Below are positions 50,782 to 60,817 of a stretch of 64,000 nucleotides of DNA, piece by piece; positions within the stretch are counted from its first letter, which is position 1; every line of letters starts with the position of its first letter. Origin of the DNA: Sporosarcina psychrophila (GTDB taxonomy: Bacteria; Bacillota; Bacilli; Bacillales_A; Planococcaceae); contig NZ_CP014616.1 in the NCBI RefSeq assembly GCF_001590685.1, forward strand, positions 3,285,001 to 3,349,000, read 5' to 3'. The translations under genes were made by a program, and so were the position numbers. The notes under the pieces were generated by a model. That model ran no database searches, had not been told where the DNA came from, and saw only the letters and a program-made list of their open reading frames with translations.

Positions 50782-50811
50782 AGTATACAATTTACTCTTC
50801 TGTTTTGTCAA
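50782..50811 (-). promoter_or_regulatory. Sigma-A promoter of the pyr operon
   Basis: -35 TTGACA (50806-50811), 18-bp spacer, -10 TATACT (50782-50787). It overlaps the last codons of rluD, whose stop begins at 50794. Confidence 0.85.
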
Positions 50812-51718
50812 CGCTTTTCCTAACTTCATCAACCAAGTCTTTAAAGTCTTCAGGTAGAGGACTGTTGAATTCCAAGTACTCACCTGTTACGGGATGATCA
50901 AAACCGAGCGTACCTGCATGCAATACTTGTCCATTAAATTGAAGTGTTTTTTTCGGTCCATATTTCGGATCTCCAACAAGTGGATAACCAATATATTTCA
51001 TATGCACCCGAATTTGATGCGTTCTGCCTGTTTCTAATCTGCATTCGACAAGCGTATAATCCCCGAACCGTTCGATTACTTTGAAGTGCGTTACCGCATG
51101 CCTTCCTTTATCAACGATAGCCATATTTTGTCGTTCCCGTTGATCACGGCCGATTGGCGCGTCAATTGTTCCATTATCATGTGGTATATGGCCATGGACA
51201 AGTGCAGTATAAACACGCGTTACTGACCTGTTCACAAGCTGGTCTACTAACGATACATGTGCCTTATCATTTTTCGCGACCATCAAAAGCCCTGACGTAT
51301 CTTTATCAATACGATGGACAATCCCTGGGCGCACCACTCCGTTAATACCTGAAAGGTCCGTGCAGTGGTGCATAAGACCATTTACGACCGTTCCTGATGG
51401 ATGACCTGGCGCAGGATGAACAACCATGCCACGCGCTTTATTGACAACGAGTACGTCCTTATCTTCATAGACGATATCGAGATTTAATTCCTCAGCAACC
51501 ATGTCAAGCACTTCCAGTTCAGGTTCTTCCACCGTCACTATATCTCCCAGTCTTACTTTATAATTAGGTTTCACTTGAATTCCGCTTACTAGAACAAGGC
51601 TGTCTTTCAGCCATGATTGAATTTGCGTACGTGACCATTCAGGATTGACTGCAGACAAAGCTTTGTCTATTCGGCTTCCTTTGTGTTCTTCAGTTATTTC
51701 AATTTCTATTTTTTCCAT
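50792..51718 (-). CDS. rluD: RluD-type pseudouridine synthase
   Basis: Isomerises uridines in 23S rRNA. 308 residues: an N-terminal S4 RNA-binding domain (about 13-60, SRIDKALSAVNPEWSRTQIQSWL) and a pseudouridine synthase domain with the catalytic Asp in VHRIDKDTSGLL and LETGRTHQIRVHM. B. subtilis name ylyB. The ATG overlaps the lspA stop (TAATG). The pyr operon promoter sits in its 3' end. Confidence 0.94.
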   Translation of the reverse strand: MEKIEIEITEEHKGSRIDKALSAVNPEWSRTQIQSWLKDSLVLVSGIQVKPNYKVRLGDIVTVEEPELEVLDMVAEELNLDIVYEDKDVLVVNKARGMVVHPAPGHPSGTVVNGLMHHCTDLSGINGVVRPGIVHRIDKDTSGLLMVAKNDKAHVSLVDQLVNRSVTRVYTALVHGHIPHDNGTIDAPIGRDQRERQNMAIVDKGRHAVTHFKVIERFGDYTLVECRLETGRTHQIRVHMKYIGYPLVGDPKYGPKKTLQFNGQVLHAGTLGFDHPVTGEYLEFNSPLPEDFKDLVDEVRKSVDKTEE

Positions 51719-52194
51719 TACGACACCTTTTTCTTGTTCTTTTTTTCATCCATAATAATATGAATGATGATCATAATCACACCGACCGTTAACGCTGCAT
51801 CTGCAACATTAAAGATTGGAAAATCGTAGTTGATAACCGGGATTGTGACATCGACAAAATCGACAACTTCCTTGCGCCACAGACGATCGATAAAATTACC
51901 AATCGCACCACCAAGAAGAAACATTAAACTGAATCCAAAGAGCGGTTGCCCTTTCGCTTCTTTATGGAAGAAATAAATAATACCAATTGCAACGGCAACT
52001 GTGACAATATAAAATAACCACATTTGTCCTTCAAGCATACCCCAAGCGGCTCCCTTGTTGCGATGAGAAAGAAGCCCTAAATAAGGATCTGCAATGCTAA
52101 TTTTTTCGCCGAGCTCCATGTTTTTAACGACTAGCCATTTCGTAAACTGATCCAAAATAATGACGAATGCCGCTAATCCGTAATAAATGAACAA
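51718..52194 (-). CDS. lspA: Lipoprotein signal peptidase
   Basis: Membrane aspartyl protease (signal peptidase II) that cleaves prolipoproteins at the lipobox Cys. 158 residues, four transmembrane segments, with the family blocks VVKNMELGEKI, SHRNKGAAWGML, GAIGNFIDR (first catalytic Asp) and FNVADAALTVGV (second Asp). The TTG at 52194, eight bases after GGGGG, gives MFIYYGLAAFVIIL, close to B. subtilis LspA. The frame runs upstream to 52314, partly through a dispersed repeat, so longer predictions are wrong. Confidence 0.93.
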   Translation of the reverse strand: MFIYYGLAAFVIILDQFTKWLVVKNMELGEKISIADPYLGLLSHRNKGAAWGMLEGQMWLFYIVTVAVAIGIIYFFHKEAKGQPLFGFSLMFLLGGAIGNFIDRLWRKEVVDFVDVTIPVINYDFPIFNVADAALTVGVIMIIIHIIMDEKKNKKKVS

Positions 52195-52269
52195 TCCAAA
52201 TACCCCCGTCCGACAGATTACGTTCCATTTTACCACATCGACACCTATATGAGCGCGTTTCAACGCTAA

Positions 52270-52465
52270 ATGAGTAATATAAGAAAAGCGCAAGGCGCCG
52301 TTTAGCCCCGACAAGCGCTGGAAGTCTTGATGATAAAGGCGTACTATGCCTTTTCAGCAAGAATGAAGCGAAAGGAAGGCAGTCTAAAGTCGCGACTTCC
52401 TGTCGCAAAGACTGCATGACCCCCTTCGTGGGGGCCCAGGGGCTGGCGTCTGGAGTCTAGACACC
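52270..52465. repeat. Dispersed intergenic repeat, copy E (variant core)
   Basis: Between ileS and lspA. Starts TATAAGAAAAGCGCAAGGCGCCGTTTAGC like copies C and D, but the CATAAGACGG core is replaced by a different insert; then GCAGTCTAAAGTCGCGACTTCCTGTCGC (hairpin GCGAC/GTCGC), GCATGACCCCCTTCGTGGGGGCCC (hairpin), and the end GGCGTCTGGAGTCTAGACACC. Confidence 0.7.
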
Positions 52466-52504
52466 GATCCATGTAAAAAAAAATATGCTTTCTTACCTTT
52501 TAAA

Positions 52505-52555
52505 AAGCCGCTGCAACCAGTCTTATATAAAGACAGCAGCAGCGGCTTACAGTTT
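52505..52555 (-). terminator. Intrinsic terminator of ileS
   Basis: Minus strand GTAAGCCGCTGCTGCTGTC, loop, CAGCGGCTTTTTAAA just after the ileS stop. AAGCCGCTGC pairs with GCAGCGGCTT. Confidence 0.75.
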
Positions 52556-52562
52556 GATAATT

Positions 52563-55325
52563 TTACGAATAATGCACTTTTACAACTTCTGCACAACGTG
52601 TACATAGTGTAGGATGTGTTTCGTCTGAGCCGATTGTTTCAGAAATCGTCCAGCAACGCTCACATTTTTCGCCATCTGCATTTTCAACAAGAACACTTAC
52701 AGCATCCAGTTTCAAAGTACCTTCCGGCATGTTAGCGATATCTCCTTCAGCAAACTTCGATACGATAAAGAATTGTGCGAAGTCAATATCATCCGCTGCG
52801 AATACATCTGCCAGTTTTTCAGGGACAGCAACCGTTACTTTCGCTTCAAGCGATTTCCCGATAATTTTACTATTACGCGCTTCTTCCAGTGCCTTCAGGA
52901 CATCGTCACGAACAAGCATCAATGTTGCGAAACGCTCACGCAATGCCTGTGCTTCTTGTCCCAGATCTTGTGCTTCTGGCATATCTGTCAGCTGAATACT
53001 TTCTTCGGTCTTGTGCTCGATAAATGCCCACATTTCATCTGTCGTATGCGGCACAATAGGTGTTAACAATTTCAACAGCGTAATCAGCGTTTCATACATC
53101 ACTGTTTGCATCGCACGACGATGTGGATGATCTGCACCTTCGATGTAAACAACGTCTTTGGCGATATCTAGGTAGAACGAGCTTAATTCACCTGTACAGA
53201 AGTTATTCACCGCATGATAAACACCAGCGAATTCGTAGTTTTCATAAGCTTCACGCACTTCTTTGATCAAATCCTGTAGTCTCACATAGACAAATTTGTC
53301 TACTGTACGAAGATTTTCAAATGCCACAGCATCTGTAGCCGGATTGAAATCTGATGTATTGCCGTGTAGGAAACGCAGTGTGTTACGAATTTTTCTATAT
53401 ACTTCAGAAACTTGCTTGAAGTTAGAATCAGAAACCCGTACATCCGCTGTATAATCAACAGATGATACCCACAGGCGAAGAATGTCTGCACCAAGCTGGT
53501 TCATTACTTTTGCGGGAATGATTACGTTCCCGATTGATTTACTCATTTTACGTCCTTCTCCGTCAAGAGTGAAACCATGGCTTAGCAAGCCTTTATATGG
53601 TGCATGGCCATTGATGGCAACACTTGTCGTGAGTGATGAGTTAAACCATCCACGGTATTGGTCAGATCCTTCAAGATACAGGTCCGCCGGGTAAACGAGA
53701 TCATCCCGTTCTACTAGCACACCTTGGTGTGTTGAGCCTGAATCGAACCAAACGTCCATGATGTCCGTCTCTTTTGTAAACTCTCCGTTCGGACTGCCTT
53801 CGTGGGTGAAACCTTCTGGCAGTAAATCTTTTGCTTCTCGTTCGAACCAGACATTCGATCCGTTTTCACGGAACAATTCCGAAACGTTGGCAATTGTTTC
53901 ATCTGTAATGATTGGTTCACCGTTTTCAGCGTAAAACACTGGAATTGGAACACCCCATACACGCTGACGTGAAATACACCAGTCACCACGGTCTCGAACC
54001 ATGTTATACAATCTTGTTTCGCCCCATGAAGGTGTGAATTTCGTATTTTTGATAGCATCAAGTAATTCGGTACGGAACGATTCAATTGAAGCGAACCATT
54101 GTGCAGTCGCGCGGTAAATAACCGGTTTTTTCGTGCGCCAATCGTGTGGATACGAGTGGGTGATGAATGATAATTTCTTAAGCGCGCCCACTTTGTCGAG
54201 TGCCTCTGTAACTGCTTTATTTGCATCTTCATAAAACAGACCTTCGAAGCCTGGCGCTTCATCAGTCATAACACCGCGATCATCGATAGGAGAAAGGGCA
54301 TCAATACCATATGATTTAGACACGTAGAAGTCGTCTTCCCCGTGGCCTGGAGCTGTATGGACACATCCAGTACCCGCTTCGGCTGTAACATGATCACCGA
54401 GCATAACAAGCGAATCGCGGTCATACAATGGGTGCTTCGCAACAACACGGTCGAGTTCAGAACCTTTCAGTTCACACTCAACAACATGGTCTTCCCAGCC
54501 AAGTTCTTCTGCGACAAACGTAAGTAAATCTTTAGCGATAAGGAATTTCTCTTCTCCCGCTTTAACAATAACGTATTCAAATTCCGGATGGACAGAAATC
54601 CCAAGGTTTGCAGGAATCGTCCATGGAGTTGTCGTCCAGATTAAGAAGTTAACATCTTCATCAATTACGCCAAGTCCATCTTTCACAGGGAAACTAACAT
54701 AGATAGATGGTGATTTCTTATCCTGGTACTCGATTTCCGCCTCAGCAAGTGCAGATTCACTTGATGGTGACCAATAAACTGGTTTCAATCCTTTATAGAT
54801 ATATCCTTTTTTAGCCATTTCACCAAACACTTGAATTTGACGCGCCTCAAAAGCTGGTTTTAGCGTGATATATGGATTATCCCAATCGCCACGTACACCA
54901 ATCCGTTTGAACTGGCTACGCTGATTGTCAATCTGGCCAAGCGCATATTCCTCACACATTTTACGGAATTCTGCTACTGACATTTCTTTTCTTTTTACGC
55001 CTTTGTTCACTAATGCCTGTTCAATCGGCAGTCCATGTGTATCCCAGCCTGGAACGTATGGCGCGTGGAAACCTGTCATTGATTTGTGGCGGACAATCAT
55101 ATCTTTCAATACTTTGTTCATGGCGTGACCCATATGAAGATCACCATTCGCATATGGAGGACCATCGTGTAATACGAAGAACGGGCGACCCGCAGTTCGT
55201 TCCTGTACTTTTTTATAAATGTCCATCTCTGCCCATTTTTCTTGCAGTAATGGCTCTTTGTTAGGTAAGTTACCTCTCATCGGGAATTCTGTTTTCGGCA
55301 TAAGTAATGTATCTTTGTACTCCAT
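52563..55325 (-). CDS. ileS: Isoleucyl-tRNA synthetase
   Basis: Charges tRNA-Ile and edits Val-tRNA-Ile. 920 residues, type 1: HIGH motif in [17 protein letters not shown]1 editing domain (about 190-400), KMSKS in [10 protein letters not shown], anticodon domain and a C-terminal zinc site (CERCW...CTRCAE). Start ATG at 55325. Expression is controlled by a T-box leader just upstream, so it rises when uncharged tRNA-Ile accumulates. Confidence 0.97.
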   Translation of the reverse strand: MEYKDTLLMPKTEFPMRGNLPNKEPLLQEKWAEMDIYKKVQERTAGRPFFVLHDGPPYANGDLHMGHAMNKVLKDMIVRHKSMTGFHAPYVPGWDTHGLPIEQALVNKGVKRKEMSVAEFRKMCEEYALGQIDNQRSQFKRIGVRGDWDNPYITLKPAFEARQIQVFGEMAKKGYIYKGLKPVYWSPSSESALAEAEIEYQDKKSPSIYVSFPVKDGLGVIDEDVNFLIWTTTPWTIPANLGISVHPEFEYVIVKAGEEKFLIAKDLLTFVAEELGWEDHVVECELKGSELDRVVAKHPLYDRDSLVMLGDHVTAEAGTGCVHTAPGHGEDDFYVSKSYGIDALSPIDDRGVMTDEAPGFEGLFYEDANKAVTEALDKVGALKKLSFITHSYPHDWRTKKPVIYRATAQWFASIESFRTELLDAIKNTKFTPSWGETRLYNMVRDRGDWCISRQRVWGVPIPVFYAENGEPIITDETIANVSELFRENGSNVWFEREAKDLLPEGFTHEGSPNGEFTKETDIMDVWFDSGSTHQGVLVERDDLVYPADLYLEGSDQYRGWFNSSLTTSVAINGHAPYKGLLSHGFTLDGEGRKMSKSIGNVIIPAKVMNQLGADILRLWVSSVDYTADVRVSDSNFKQVSEVYRKIRNTLRFLHGNTSDFNPATDAVAFENLRTVDKFVYVRLQDLIKEVREAYENYEFAGVYHAVNNFCTGELSSFYLDIAKDVVYIEGADHPHRRAMQTVMYETLITLLKLLTPIVPHTTDEMWAFIEHKTEESIQLTDMPEAQDLGQEAQALRERFATLMLVRDDVLKALEEARNSKIIGKSLEAKVTVAVPEKLADVFAADDIDFAQFFIVSKFAEGDIANMPEGTLKLDAVSVLVENADGEKCERCWTISETIGSDETHPTLCTRCAEVVKVHYS

Positions 55326-55344
55326 GTTTTTTCCTCCTTTAAAA

Positions 55345-55402
55345 TAGAAAAGCGCAAAAGGATCGCAGCCTTAGCCACGTCCTGTAGACACAAGGCACAG
55401 GC
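55345..55402. repeat. Short fragment of the dispersed repeat, copy F
   Basis: ATAGAAAAGCGCAAAAGGATCGCAGCCTTAGCCACGTCCTGTAG contains the GAAAAGCGCAA, CGCAGCC and GCCACGTCCTGT modules of copies C/D, without the rest. Sits between the T-box terminator and ileS. Confidence 0.6.
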
Positions 55403-55409
55403 AAAAATA

Positions 55410-55645
55410 AAAAAATCCCCACCCCTAAAAAGGGACGAAGAATTATTCTCGCGTTACCACCCTACTTGTAGCAAACGAATTTGCTACCACTCAGACACCA
55501 TAACGGGGTGTTTCCGGGATCACGTAAATTACTCCGCAATCCAGCTCGAGAGTGATTTTCATTTCCAATCCGTTGACCGGGCTTCCACCGCCCCCGGCTC
55601 GCTATTCTCAGATTTGGAAGGTACTTTCTCTTTCAACGCCTGTTC
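55410..55645 (-). promoter_or_regulatory. T-box riboswitch leader of ileS
   Basis: Minus strand carries the T-box sequence GGGTGGTAACGCG (55450-55462), followed by the terminator GTCCCTTTTTAGGGGTGGGGATTTTTTT (about 55410-55437). Upstream is Stem I, with GCGGAGTAATTTACGTGATCCCGG; an ATC triplet at 55518-55520 in that loop is the likely Ile specifier. Uncharged tRNA-Ile would pair with the specifier and T-box and allow read-through into ileS. Confidence 0.85.
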
Positions 55646-55697
55646 TAAATATATTCCTATAAGTATATGTGTGAATTAAGACTAAAGTCAAGTTTCC

Positions 55698-56207
55698 TTA
55701 TGAATCCAGGTCGGCTGCCATTTCTAAACGCTCCGCATCGATTTCATACTCAAGTAAAACGTCCCAATCATCTGACTGAATCAGATCAAGTTGCGCTTCA
55801 ATGAGCATTTTGAAACGTGTACGGAAAACCTTCGACTGTTTCTTAAGATCTTCAATTTCCACAGAAATTCTACGCGCGCGGGAAAGTGCCTCATTGACAA
55901 TTCGATCCGCATTTTTTTCTGCTTCCTTGACAATCAATTTCGATTCTTTCATAGAGTTGCGACGAACGTCTTCCGCAGCTTCCTGAGCGATAAGAATCGA
56001 TTTTTGTAGCGTTTGCTCGATTGAGTTAAAATGGGAGACCTGTTCTTCTGATTGTTTCAAATTGCTTTTCAATGTTTTGTTTTCTTCAAGTATATTTTCA
56101 AAATCTTTCATGATTTGTTCCAAAAACTCATTTACTTCATCTTCATCATATCCACGAAACTTATTGGCAAATTCTTTATTATGTATATCAAGTGGTGATA
56201 AAGCCAT
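55698..56207 (-). CDS. divIVA: Cell division / polarity protein DivIVA
   Basis: Coiled-coil protein that binds curved membrane at poles and septa and recruits division-site factors. 169 residues: conserved N-terminal membrane-binding segment (MALSPLDIHNKEFANKFRGYDEDEVNEFL) followed by coiled coil (about 30-130) and an acidic tail. Divergence from B. subtilis is mostly in the tail. It lies between ylmH and ileS, the standard position, but a 358-bp repeat-filled gap separates it from ylmH. Confidence 0.95.
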   Translation of the reverse strand: MALSPLDIHNKEFANKFRGYDEDEVNEFLEQIMKDFENILEENKTLKSNLKQSEEQVSHFNSIEQTLQKSILIAQEAAEDVRRNSMKESKLIVKEAEKNADRIVNEALSRARRISVEIEDLKKQSKVFRTRFKMLIEAQLDLIQSDDWDVLLEYEIDAERLEMAADLDS

Positions 56208-56329
56208 TTAAAGCATCTCCCCTTTAACTTATTCATTCTCTATTATACATGTTAAGGCATCAGATAACAGTTCTTTTTCAAACTATAATCTGATAAAGTG
56301 AAACTTCAATCAATGGAGAAGTTCCATTC

Positions 56330-56564
56330 CATTGATTGTTAAGGAACTCAGATTACGAACGCCGCGTCCTGCGGCAACATCTGAGTGACCAACATCCTGT
56401 TGGCCCGAACCAATCGGGCTTTTACGGGCAGTTGCCCCCACTTACGCTTCCGCGCTAAGGATAAGTCTTAAAATTGGGGGCTTATGACGTACAGGATGTA
56501 CTAATGCCGACGTTGCCACAGGACGTGGCGATTTTAGTCGGCCTGCCCGTTAATGCGGGACAAG
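56330..56564. repeat. Dispersed intergenic repeat, copy G (long variant)
   Basis: Between divIVA and ylmH. Several stems: GCCGCGTCCTGCGGC, CCAACATCCTGTTGG, GTACAGGATGTAC, GCCACAGGACGTGGC; also GCTTATGACG from the core. A larger pair joins GGGCAGTTGCCCCCA and TGGGGGCTTATG. It looks like a rearranged or inverted double copy of the modules. Confidence 0.65.
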
Positions 56565-57341
56565 TCATTCTAATTTCCCAACAACGAGACGAATCTTATC
56601 TTTACGCGTTCTTCCTTCAATTGCGATCACTTTAAAACGGCCAGAACCTCTAATTGATATCATATCTGACTCTTGAAGTTCAAATGCAGGCTGATCTCTA
56701 ACAGCCCAATTCACTTTCACTTTTTCCCCATGCACAAGCGTCGCCGCTTTTTGGCGTGGAATAGTTACTAATGCCGCTGTTACTACGTCGAGTCGTAATG
56801 AACTAACGATATGCATTTCTTCTGTCCATGTATCTGTCGTGACTATCCAGTCTTCCGGACGATTACTTTCTTCAACCGTCACTTTCGCTTTCCCAATCGA
56901 TAAAAAATTAGCCGTCATATAATCCTTTAACTCATCTGCGACTGCAAACTGGACTTGATCATCAACCACTCGGATGTCCCCGAATTTCGAACGGTCAATG
57001 CCTAATGACATCATCGAGCCCAGGATGTCCTTGTGATCAAGTTTCAAAAACTTAGAAGCATACTTCACATCAAAAATAGCTATTCGATAATCGACTGGTT
57101 CTGGTACATAATAATCTGGATAGATAAGAACTCTTCGTCTTTCCGCTTCCGGAAAAGCTCCATACAATCCGACCAATAGCATCGAACTGCCCGCAAGAGA
57201 TTCTACAATGCGCTGCTGCCTAGGATCCAAGAATCCTGTTAGTTTTGGTGAATAGGTATCTTCCACTTCACGTATCCAGCCAATCGCCATTTCGATGAAA
57301 GGCTGTTCATCTTTTCTGAAATGCTGCAGTATAGTTTCCAT
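56565..57341 (-). CDS. ylmH: YlmH family S4-domain RNA-binding protein
   Basis: 258 residues with an S4 RNA-binding domain at the C-terminus (about 182-245, LRLDVVTAALVTIPRQKAATLVHGEKV). Homologues bind the ribosome or stalled 50S-peptidyl-tRNA (recalled from recent literature); function here is likely the same. The N-terminal part (about 1-170) has no motif I can name. Part of the ylm cluster ending before divIVA. Confidence 0.93.
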   Translation of the reverse strand: METILQHFRKDEQPFIEMAIGWIREVEDTYSPKLTGFLDPRQQRIVESLAGSSMLLVGLYGAFPEAERRRVLIYPDYYVPEPVDYRIAIFDVKYASKFLKLDHKDILGSMMSLGIDRSKFGDIRVVDDQVQFAVADELKDYMTANFLSIGKAKVTVEESNRPEDWIVTTDTWTEEMHIVSSLRLDVVTAALVTIPRQKAATLVHGEKVKVNWAVRDQPAFELQESDMISIRGSGRFKVIAIEGRTRKDKIRLVVGKLE

Positions 57342-57395
57342 TTCTCCGGCTCCTTATAGAAAAATCCTCACATAAGTGAGGACGACGTGATCATT

Positions 57396-57671
57396 TTATA
57401 ACAACATCAAAAATATTGCTGTAACGCCATCAGAGATAAACCTCAACGCAAATATACCAACGATTGGTGAAATGTCAATCATTCCAAGAGGTGGAATGAA
57501 TTTTCTGAAAAACCCTAAATAAGGTTCGGTAATCTTTCCAAGTATTATACCAAACTTAGTCTCACGAGAAGCAGGTATCCATGACATTAGTATATAGATA
57601 ATAAGAAGTATTGAGTAAATCGATATTGCTCCTGTTATTCCTTTATAAATTAACCCTAAAATATTTTCCAT
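57396..57671 (-). CDS. ylmG: YggT family membrane protein YlmG
   Basis: 91-residue membrane protein, two hydrophobic segments (about 8-28 and 65-88) separated by the YggT signature MSWIPASRETKFGIILGKITEPYLGFFRKFIPP. Associated with cell division in cyanobacteria and plastids; role in Firmicutes is not clear. Two possible ATGs: 57671 (MENILGL), ten bases after GAGGTG, and 57689, which has no good ribosome site. Confidence 0.92.
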   Translation of the reverse strand: MENILGLIYKGITGAISIYSILLIIYILMSWIPASRETKFGIILGKITEPYLGFFRKFIPPLGMIDISPIVGIFALRFISDGVTAIFLMLL

Positions 57672-57696
57672 TCTGTTGGTACACCTCATTCAATTT

Positions 57697-58146
57697 CTAT
57701 CGTTCAAAATAATCGGAGATTGCACCAGCAACTTCCACATTCTCCGGCACGCAAAGGAAAATATCAGTGCCAATTCGCTGGATGTCTCCTCCAAGCGCAT
57801 AAACAGTACCGCTTAGGAAATCGACAATTCGAATTCCTTGATCACGCTCAATTCGCTGTAAATTCACAACAACTGCACGCTTATTTTTCAAGTGCTCAGA
57901 AATGTCTTGCGCCTCAGCATAGACACGGGGCTCAATAAGAATAACTTTGGAAGACTTCTGGACACTTTGCAAGCTGACAACCGTTGCTGACTGTTGTGGT
58001 TCGCCTGCTACTTGCTTCCTCATTGGTGCTCTGCTGCGTGGCTGCTCCTGCGCAGGACGCTGTTCTTCCCGGCGTGGCTGTTCTTGTACTTCTTTTTCTT
58101 CGTCGTCTAGGTAAAACCATTTCTCAAACTTGTTTTTAATGCTCAT
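57697..58146 (-). CDS. sepF: Cell division protein SepF
   Basis: Binds membrane and FtsZ and aligns the Z-ring. 149 residues: N-terminal membrane-binding amphipathic helix ([17 protein letters not shown]), a Gln/Arg/Pro-rich linker (about 20-55) and a C-terminal SepF domain (about 65-148) with [28 protein letters not shown] and [17 protein letters not shown]. Overlaps ylmE by four bases. Confidence 0.96.
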   Translation of the reverse strand: MSIKNKFEKWFYLDDEEKEVQEQPRREEQRPAQEQPRSRAPMRKQVAGEPQQSATVVSLQSVQKSSKVILIEPRVYAEAQDISEHLKNKRAVVVNLQRIERDQGIRIVDFLSGTVYALGGDIQRIGTDIFLCVPENVEVAGAISDYFER

Positions 58147-58844
58147 ACGTCTCCCTCGCTTTCTGCTCCGACAAGTGCAGTCCCGATTCTTACATGAGTT
58201 GCACCTTCTTCAATAGCGATAATGAAATCATTTGACATTCCCATGGACAATTGAGTACAAGGTGCATGTGGCAATTTTTTTGCCGAGATGCCGTCTCGAA
58301 GCTCCCTTAACGAGCGGAATACGGAACGAATCTCATCCATATCCTTTGTGAAAGGAGCCATTGTCATTAAACCTATAATTCGAATTTTATCATAAGCCGC
58401 CACATCTTCAATAAAGCTATCAAGTTCAGCTGGTGTTACACCTGATTTACTTGATTCACCAGAAACATTCACTTGAATGAAACAATCAACAACATGATTG
58501 GAACGCTTATGAATTTCCTTAACCAAACTCATTCGATCAACAGAATGTAAATAGTCAATTCGATTGATGATTTCTTTCACTTTTCTGCTTTGAACATTAC
58601 CGATGAAATGCCAGATGGCACCACTTTGTATCGTTTCCTGTTTCCCTAGTAGGCCTTCAGGTCGATTTTCGCCAAGATGTCGGATGTTTTCTTCCAGCAC
58701 CGCAGATGTTCTTGCTGTCGAAACTTCCTTCGTAACAGCAACGACCGTAATTTCAGATCTGTTTCGACCTACGCGGTCACAAGTTGCTTGTATATCTTGT
58801 TCGATTTTTTGTATTCGTTGCTGTAGATTTCCCATTATAATCAC
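58143..58844 (-). CDS. ylmE: PLP-binding homeostasis protein YlmE (YggS family)
   Basis: Binds pyridoxal phosphate and helps PLP and amino acid homeostasis; no known catalysis. 233 residues; the single-domain barrel includes VVAVTKEVS with the PLP lysine, [12 protein letters not shown] and [12 protein letters not shown] at the end. GTG start at 58844 seven bases after GAGG. ylmD, normally between ylmC and ylmE, is missing. Confidence 0.93.
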   Translation of the reverse strand: MIIMGNLQQRIQKIEQDIQATCDRVGRNRSEITVVAVTKEVSTARTSAVLEENIRHLGENRPEGLLGKQETIQSGAIWHFIGNVQSRKVKEIINRIDYLHSVDRMSLVKEIHKRSNHVVDCFIQVNVSGESSKSGVTPAELDSFIEDVAAYDKIRIIGLMTMAPFTKDMDEIRSVFRSLRELRDGISAKKLPHAPCTQLSMGMSNDFIIAIEEGATHVRIGTALVGAESEGDV

Positions 58845-58904
58845 TACTTTTCCTCAATCTTTCACTTCATTGTACCAACCTAGGCTGAACATATCAATAA
58901 TGAA

Positions 58905-59150
58905 TCATTTTTCTGCATTCTTTTTGCCCACAAGCACAATATCTTTACCGATTGTTGTAATCTCTTTAAGATTGACCTTTTTCGTATCCTTGTCTTTTGT
59001 ATCAAAAAAACTGTTCCGTTCTCCACCACCTACGTGCAAGGATTCAACTTTTCCAGTTACAGTGTCAATTGTTGCATCCTGGACGAATCCAAGGAACGTT
59101 CCTTTAGTAGCGTCGATAACTTCTTTTTTTTGTATTTCTGAAAACCTCAT
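58905..59150 (-). CDS. ylmC: PRC-barrel protein of the YlmC/YmxH family
   Basis: 81 residues, PRC-barrel-like, beginning MRFSEIQKKEVIDATKGTFLGFVQD. Sporulation-cluster protein of unclear function. The ATG at 59150 has a perfect AAGGAGG upstream; the frame is open further to 59180 but without support. Confidence 0.9.
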   Translation of the reverse strand: MRFSEIQKKEVIDATKGTFLGFVQDATIDTVTGKVESLHVGGGERNSFFDTKDKDTKKVNLKEITTIGKDIVLVGKKNAEK

Positions 59151-59232
59151 AAAATCCCTCCTTACAATGAATATATGCACATAGGCACGAGAAAAAACGC
59201 AATGCAGTTAGCGCATTGCGTTACATTTATCA

Positions 59233-60012
59233 TTATTGTTCCATCCCTTCCCGAATGGTTTGAACTGCACTCTTCTCCAATCGGGAAATCTGGGCTTGTG
59301 AAATGCCTAGTTCCTTAGCGATTTCGGTCTGCGTTTGTCCCAAATAAAAACGTTTTGAAAGAATTGATTGTTGTCTTTCATCCATACTAGATACAGTTTC
59401 TTTAACAGATACATACGTCAGCCACCGTTCTTCTGAAACCGTTTTGTCCTGTATTTGATCCATCATAAATACTGGATCACCGCCGTCACCGTTCATAGGC
59501 TCATGAAGGGACATTGGATCTTGAATTGCATCAAGGGCAAAGAGAATATCATCGGCGGGTATACCTGTTGCTTCAGACAAATCCGATATTCGCGGTTCTC
59601 TTTGATTATCATTAATGAACTGCTCTTTCGCTCTTATTGCCTTATAAGCGGTATCTCGAAGTGATCTTGATACTCGTATTGAATGATGATCACGTAGATG
59701 TCTTTTAATTTCTCCAATAATCATCGGGACTGCGTATGTTGAAAATCTGACATTATGTTTCAAATCGAAGTTGTCAATTGATTTAAGCAAGCCGATACAT
59801 CCGACTTGAAATAAATCATCCGCTTGTTCCCCCCTGTATGCGAATCTTTGGACCAGACTTAGGACGAGACGCAAATTGCCAATGACGAGCTCTTCCCTTG
59901 CTGCATGATCTCCGCTCTGTAACCTGATAAACGTTGCTTTCATCACGTCGTTTGTGAGTAACGGCAATTCGGACGTATCGATTCCACAAATTTCAACTCT
60001 TGTACGCACCAT
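59233..60012 (-). CDS. sigG: Sporulation sigma factor SigG
   Basis: Late forespore sigma factor. 259 residues, beginning MVRTRVEICGIDTSELPLL. Sigma-70 regions: 2 (NLRLVLSLVQRF, DDLFQVGCIGLLKSIDNFD, RFSTYAVPMIIGEIKR), 3 (SVSRSLRDTAYKA and FALDAIQDPMSL) and 4 (ILSKRFYLGQTQTEIAKELGISQAQISRLEK). ATG at 60012 after GGAGGAAAAGC; the frame upstream to 60048 is not needed. Confidence 0.96.
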   Translation of the reverse strand: MVRTRVEICGIDTSELPLLTNDVMKATFIRLQSGDHAAREELVIGNLRLVLSLVQRFAYRGEQADDLFQVGCIGLLKSIDNFDLKHNVRFSTYAVPMIIGEIKRHLRDHHSIRVSRSLRDTAYKAIRAKEQFINDNQREPRISDLSEATGIPADDILFALDAIQDPMSLHEPMNGDGGDPVFMMDQIQDKTVSEERWLTYVSVKETVSSMDERQQSILSKRFYLGQTQTEIAKELGISQAQISRLEKSAVQTIREGMEQ

Positions 60013-60106
60013 TAGCTTTTCCTCCGCATTCTGTAGATGACTGTACAAGATAGTCTGTCCGCAGTCGTCCAGAATATGCGGAAATTCGCATCGCCAATTT
60101 CACCCA

Positions 60107-60817
60107 TTATGCAATCGGATGATTCAAGCTTTCACGCAGTTCCGAGATGATTTTTTTTTCGAGCCGTGAAATATAGGATTGAGAAATCCCAAGCAGTTCT
60201 GCTACTTCTTTCTGTGTCATTTCCTCTTGTCCCGTCAAACCGAAACGGCATTCCATAATATAACGCTCTCGTTCATCGAGACTCGTAATTGCTTCAATCA
60301 TATGCTGGCGCTCGATTTTTCTTTCGACATCATCAATGATAATATGCTCATCTGTGCCAAGAATATCCGATAATAGTAATTCATTACCGTCCGCATCTGA
60401 ATTTAACGGTTCATCAAAAGAAATCTCAGATCGTGTTTTGTTTGTTTTTCGAAGATGCATCAGAATCTCATTTTCAATACAGCGGGATGCATATGTGGCT
60501 AACTTGATGTTTTTGTCGGTCTTAAAAGTTTCGATTGCCTTTATAAGTCCGATTGCACCTATACTGATAAGATCTTCAATATGTGTATTTGTGTTATCAA
60601 AACGACGTGCAATGTAAACAACAAGACGAAGGTTTTTTTCAATTAGTCTGTCACGCGCGTTCATATCGCCTTCCATAAATGCTTGGATTGTTATTGCTTC
60701 TTCTTCCCGGGTCAACGGCTTTGGAAGGGACTCATGACCTCCAATATAGTATGTGCCGCTTTTCCTTTTAAAAAAGCTAGTGATTATCGACATCCATTTT
60801 CTAAATTTATACAGCAT
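60107..60817 (-). CDS. sigE: Sporulation sigma factor SigE precursor
   Basis: Early mother-cell sigma factor, made as pro-SigE and activated by SpoIIGA. 236 residues: a basic/hydrophobic pro-segment (about 1-22, [15 protein letters not shown]) before YYIGG, where B. subtilis pro-SigE is cleaved; regions 2 ([46 protein letters not shown]) and 4 ([18 protein letters not shown]). Overlaps spoIIGA by 11 bases. Confidence 0.96.
   Translation of the reverse strand: MLYKFRKWMSIITSFFKRKSGTYYIGGHESLPKPLTREEEAITIQAFMEGDMNARDRLIEKNLRLVVYIARRFDNTNTHIEDLISIGAIGLIKAIETFKTDKNIKLATYASRCIENEILMHLRKTNKTRSEISFDEPLNSDADGNELLLSDILGTDEHIIIDDVERKIERQHMIEAITSLDERERYIMECRFGLTGQEEMTQKEVAELLGISQSYISRLEKKIISELRESLNHPIA

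Noticed and set aside
52195..52314. N-terminal extension of LspA
   Set aside because: Runs into dispersed repeat copy E; GGGGG and TTG at 52194 give the family start.
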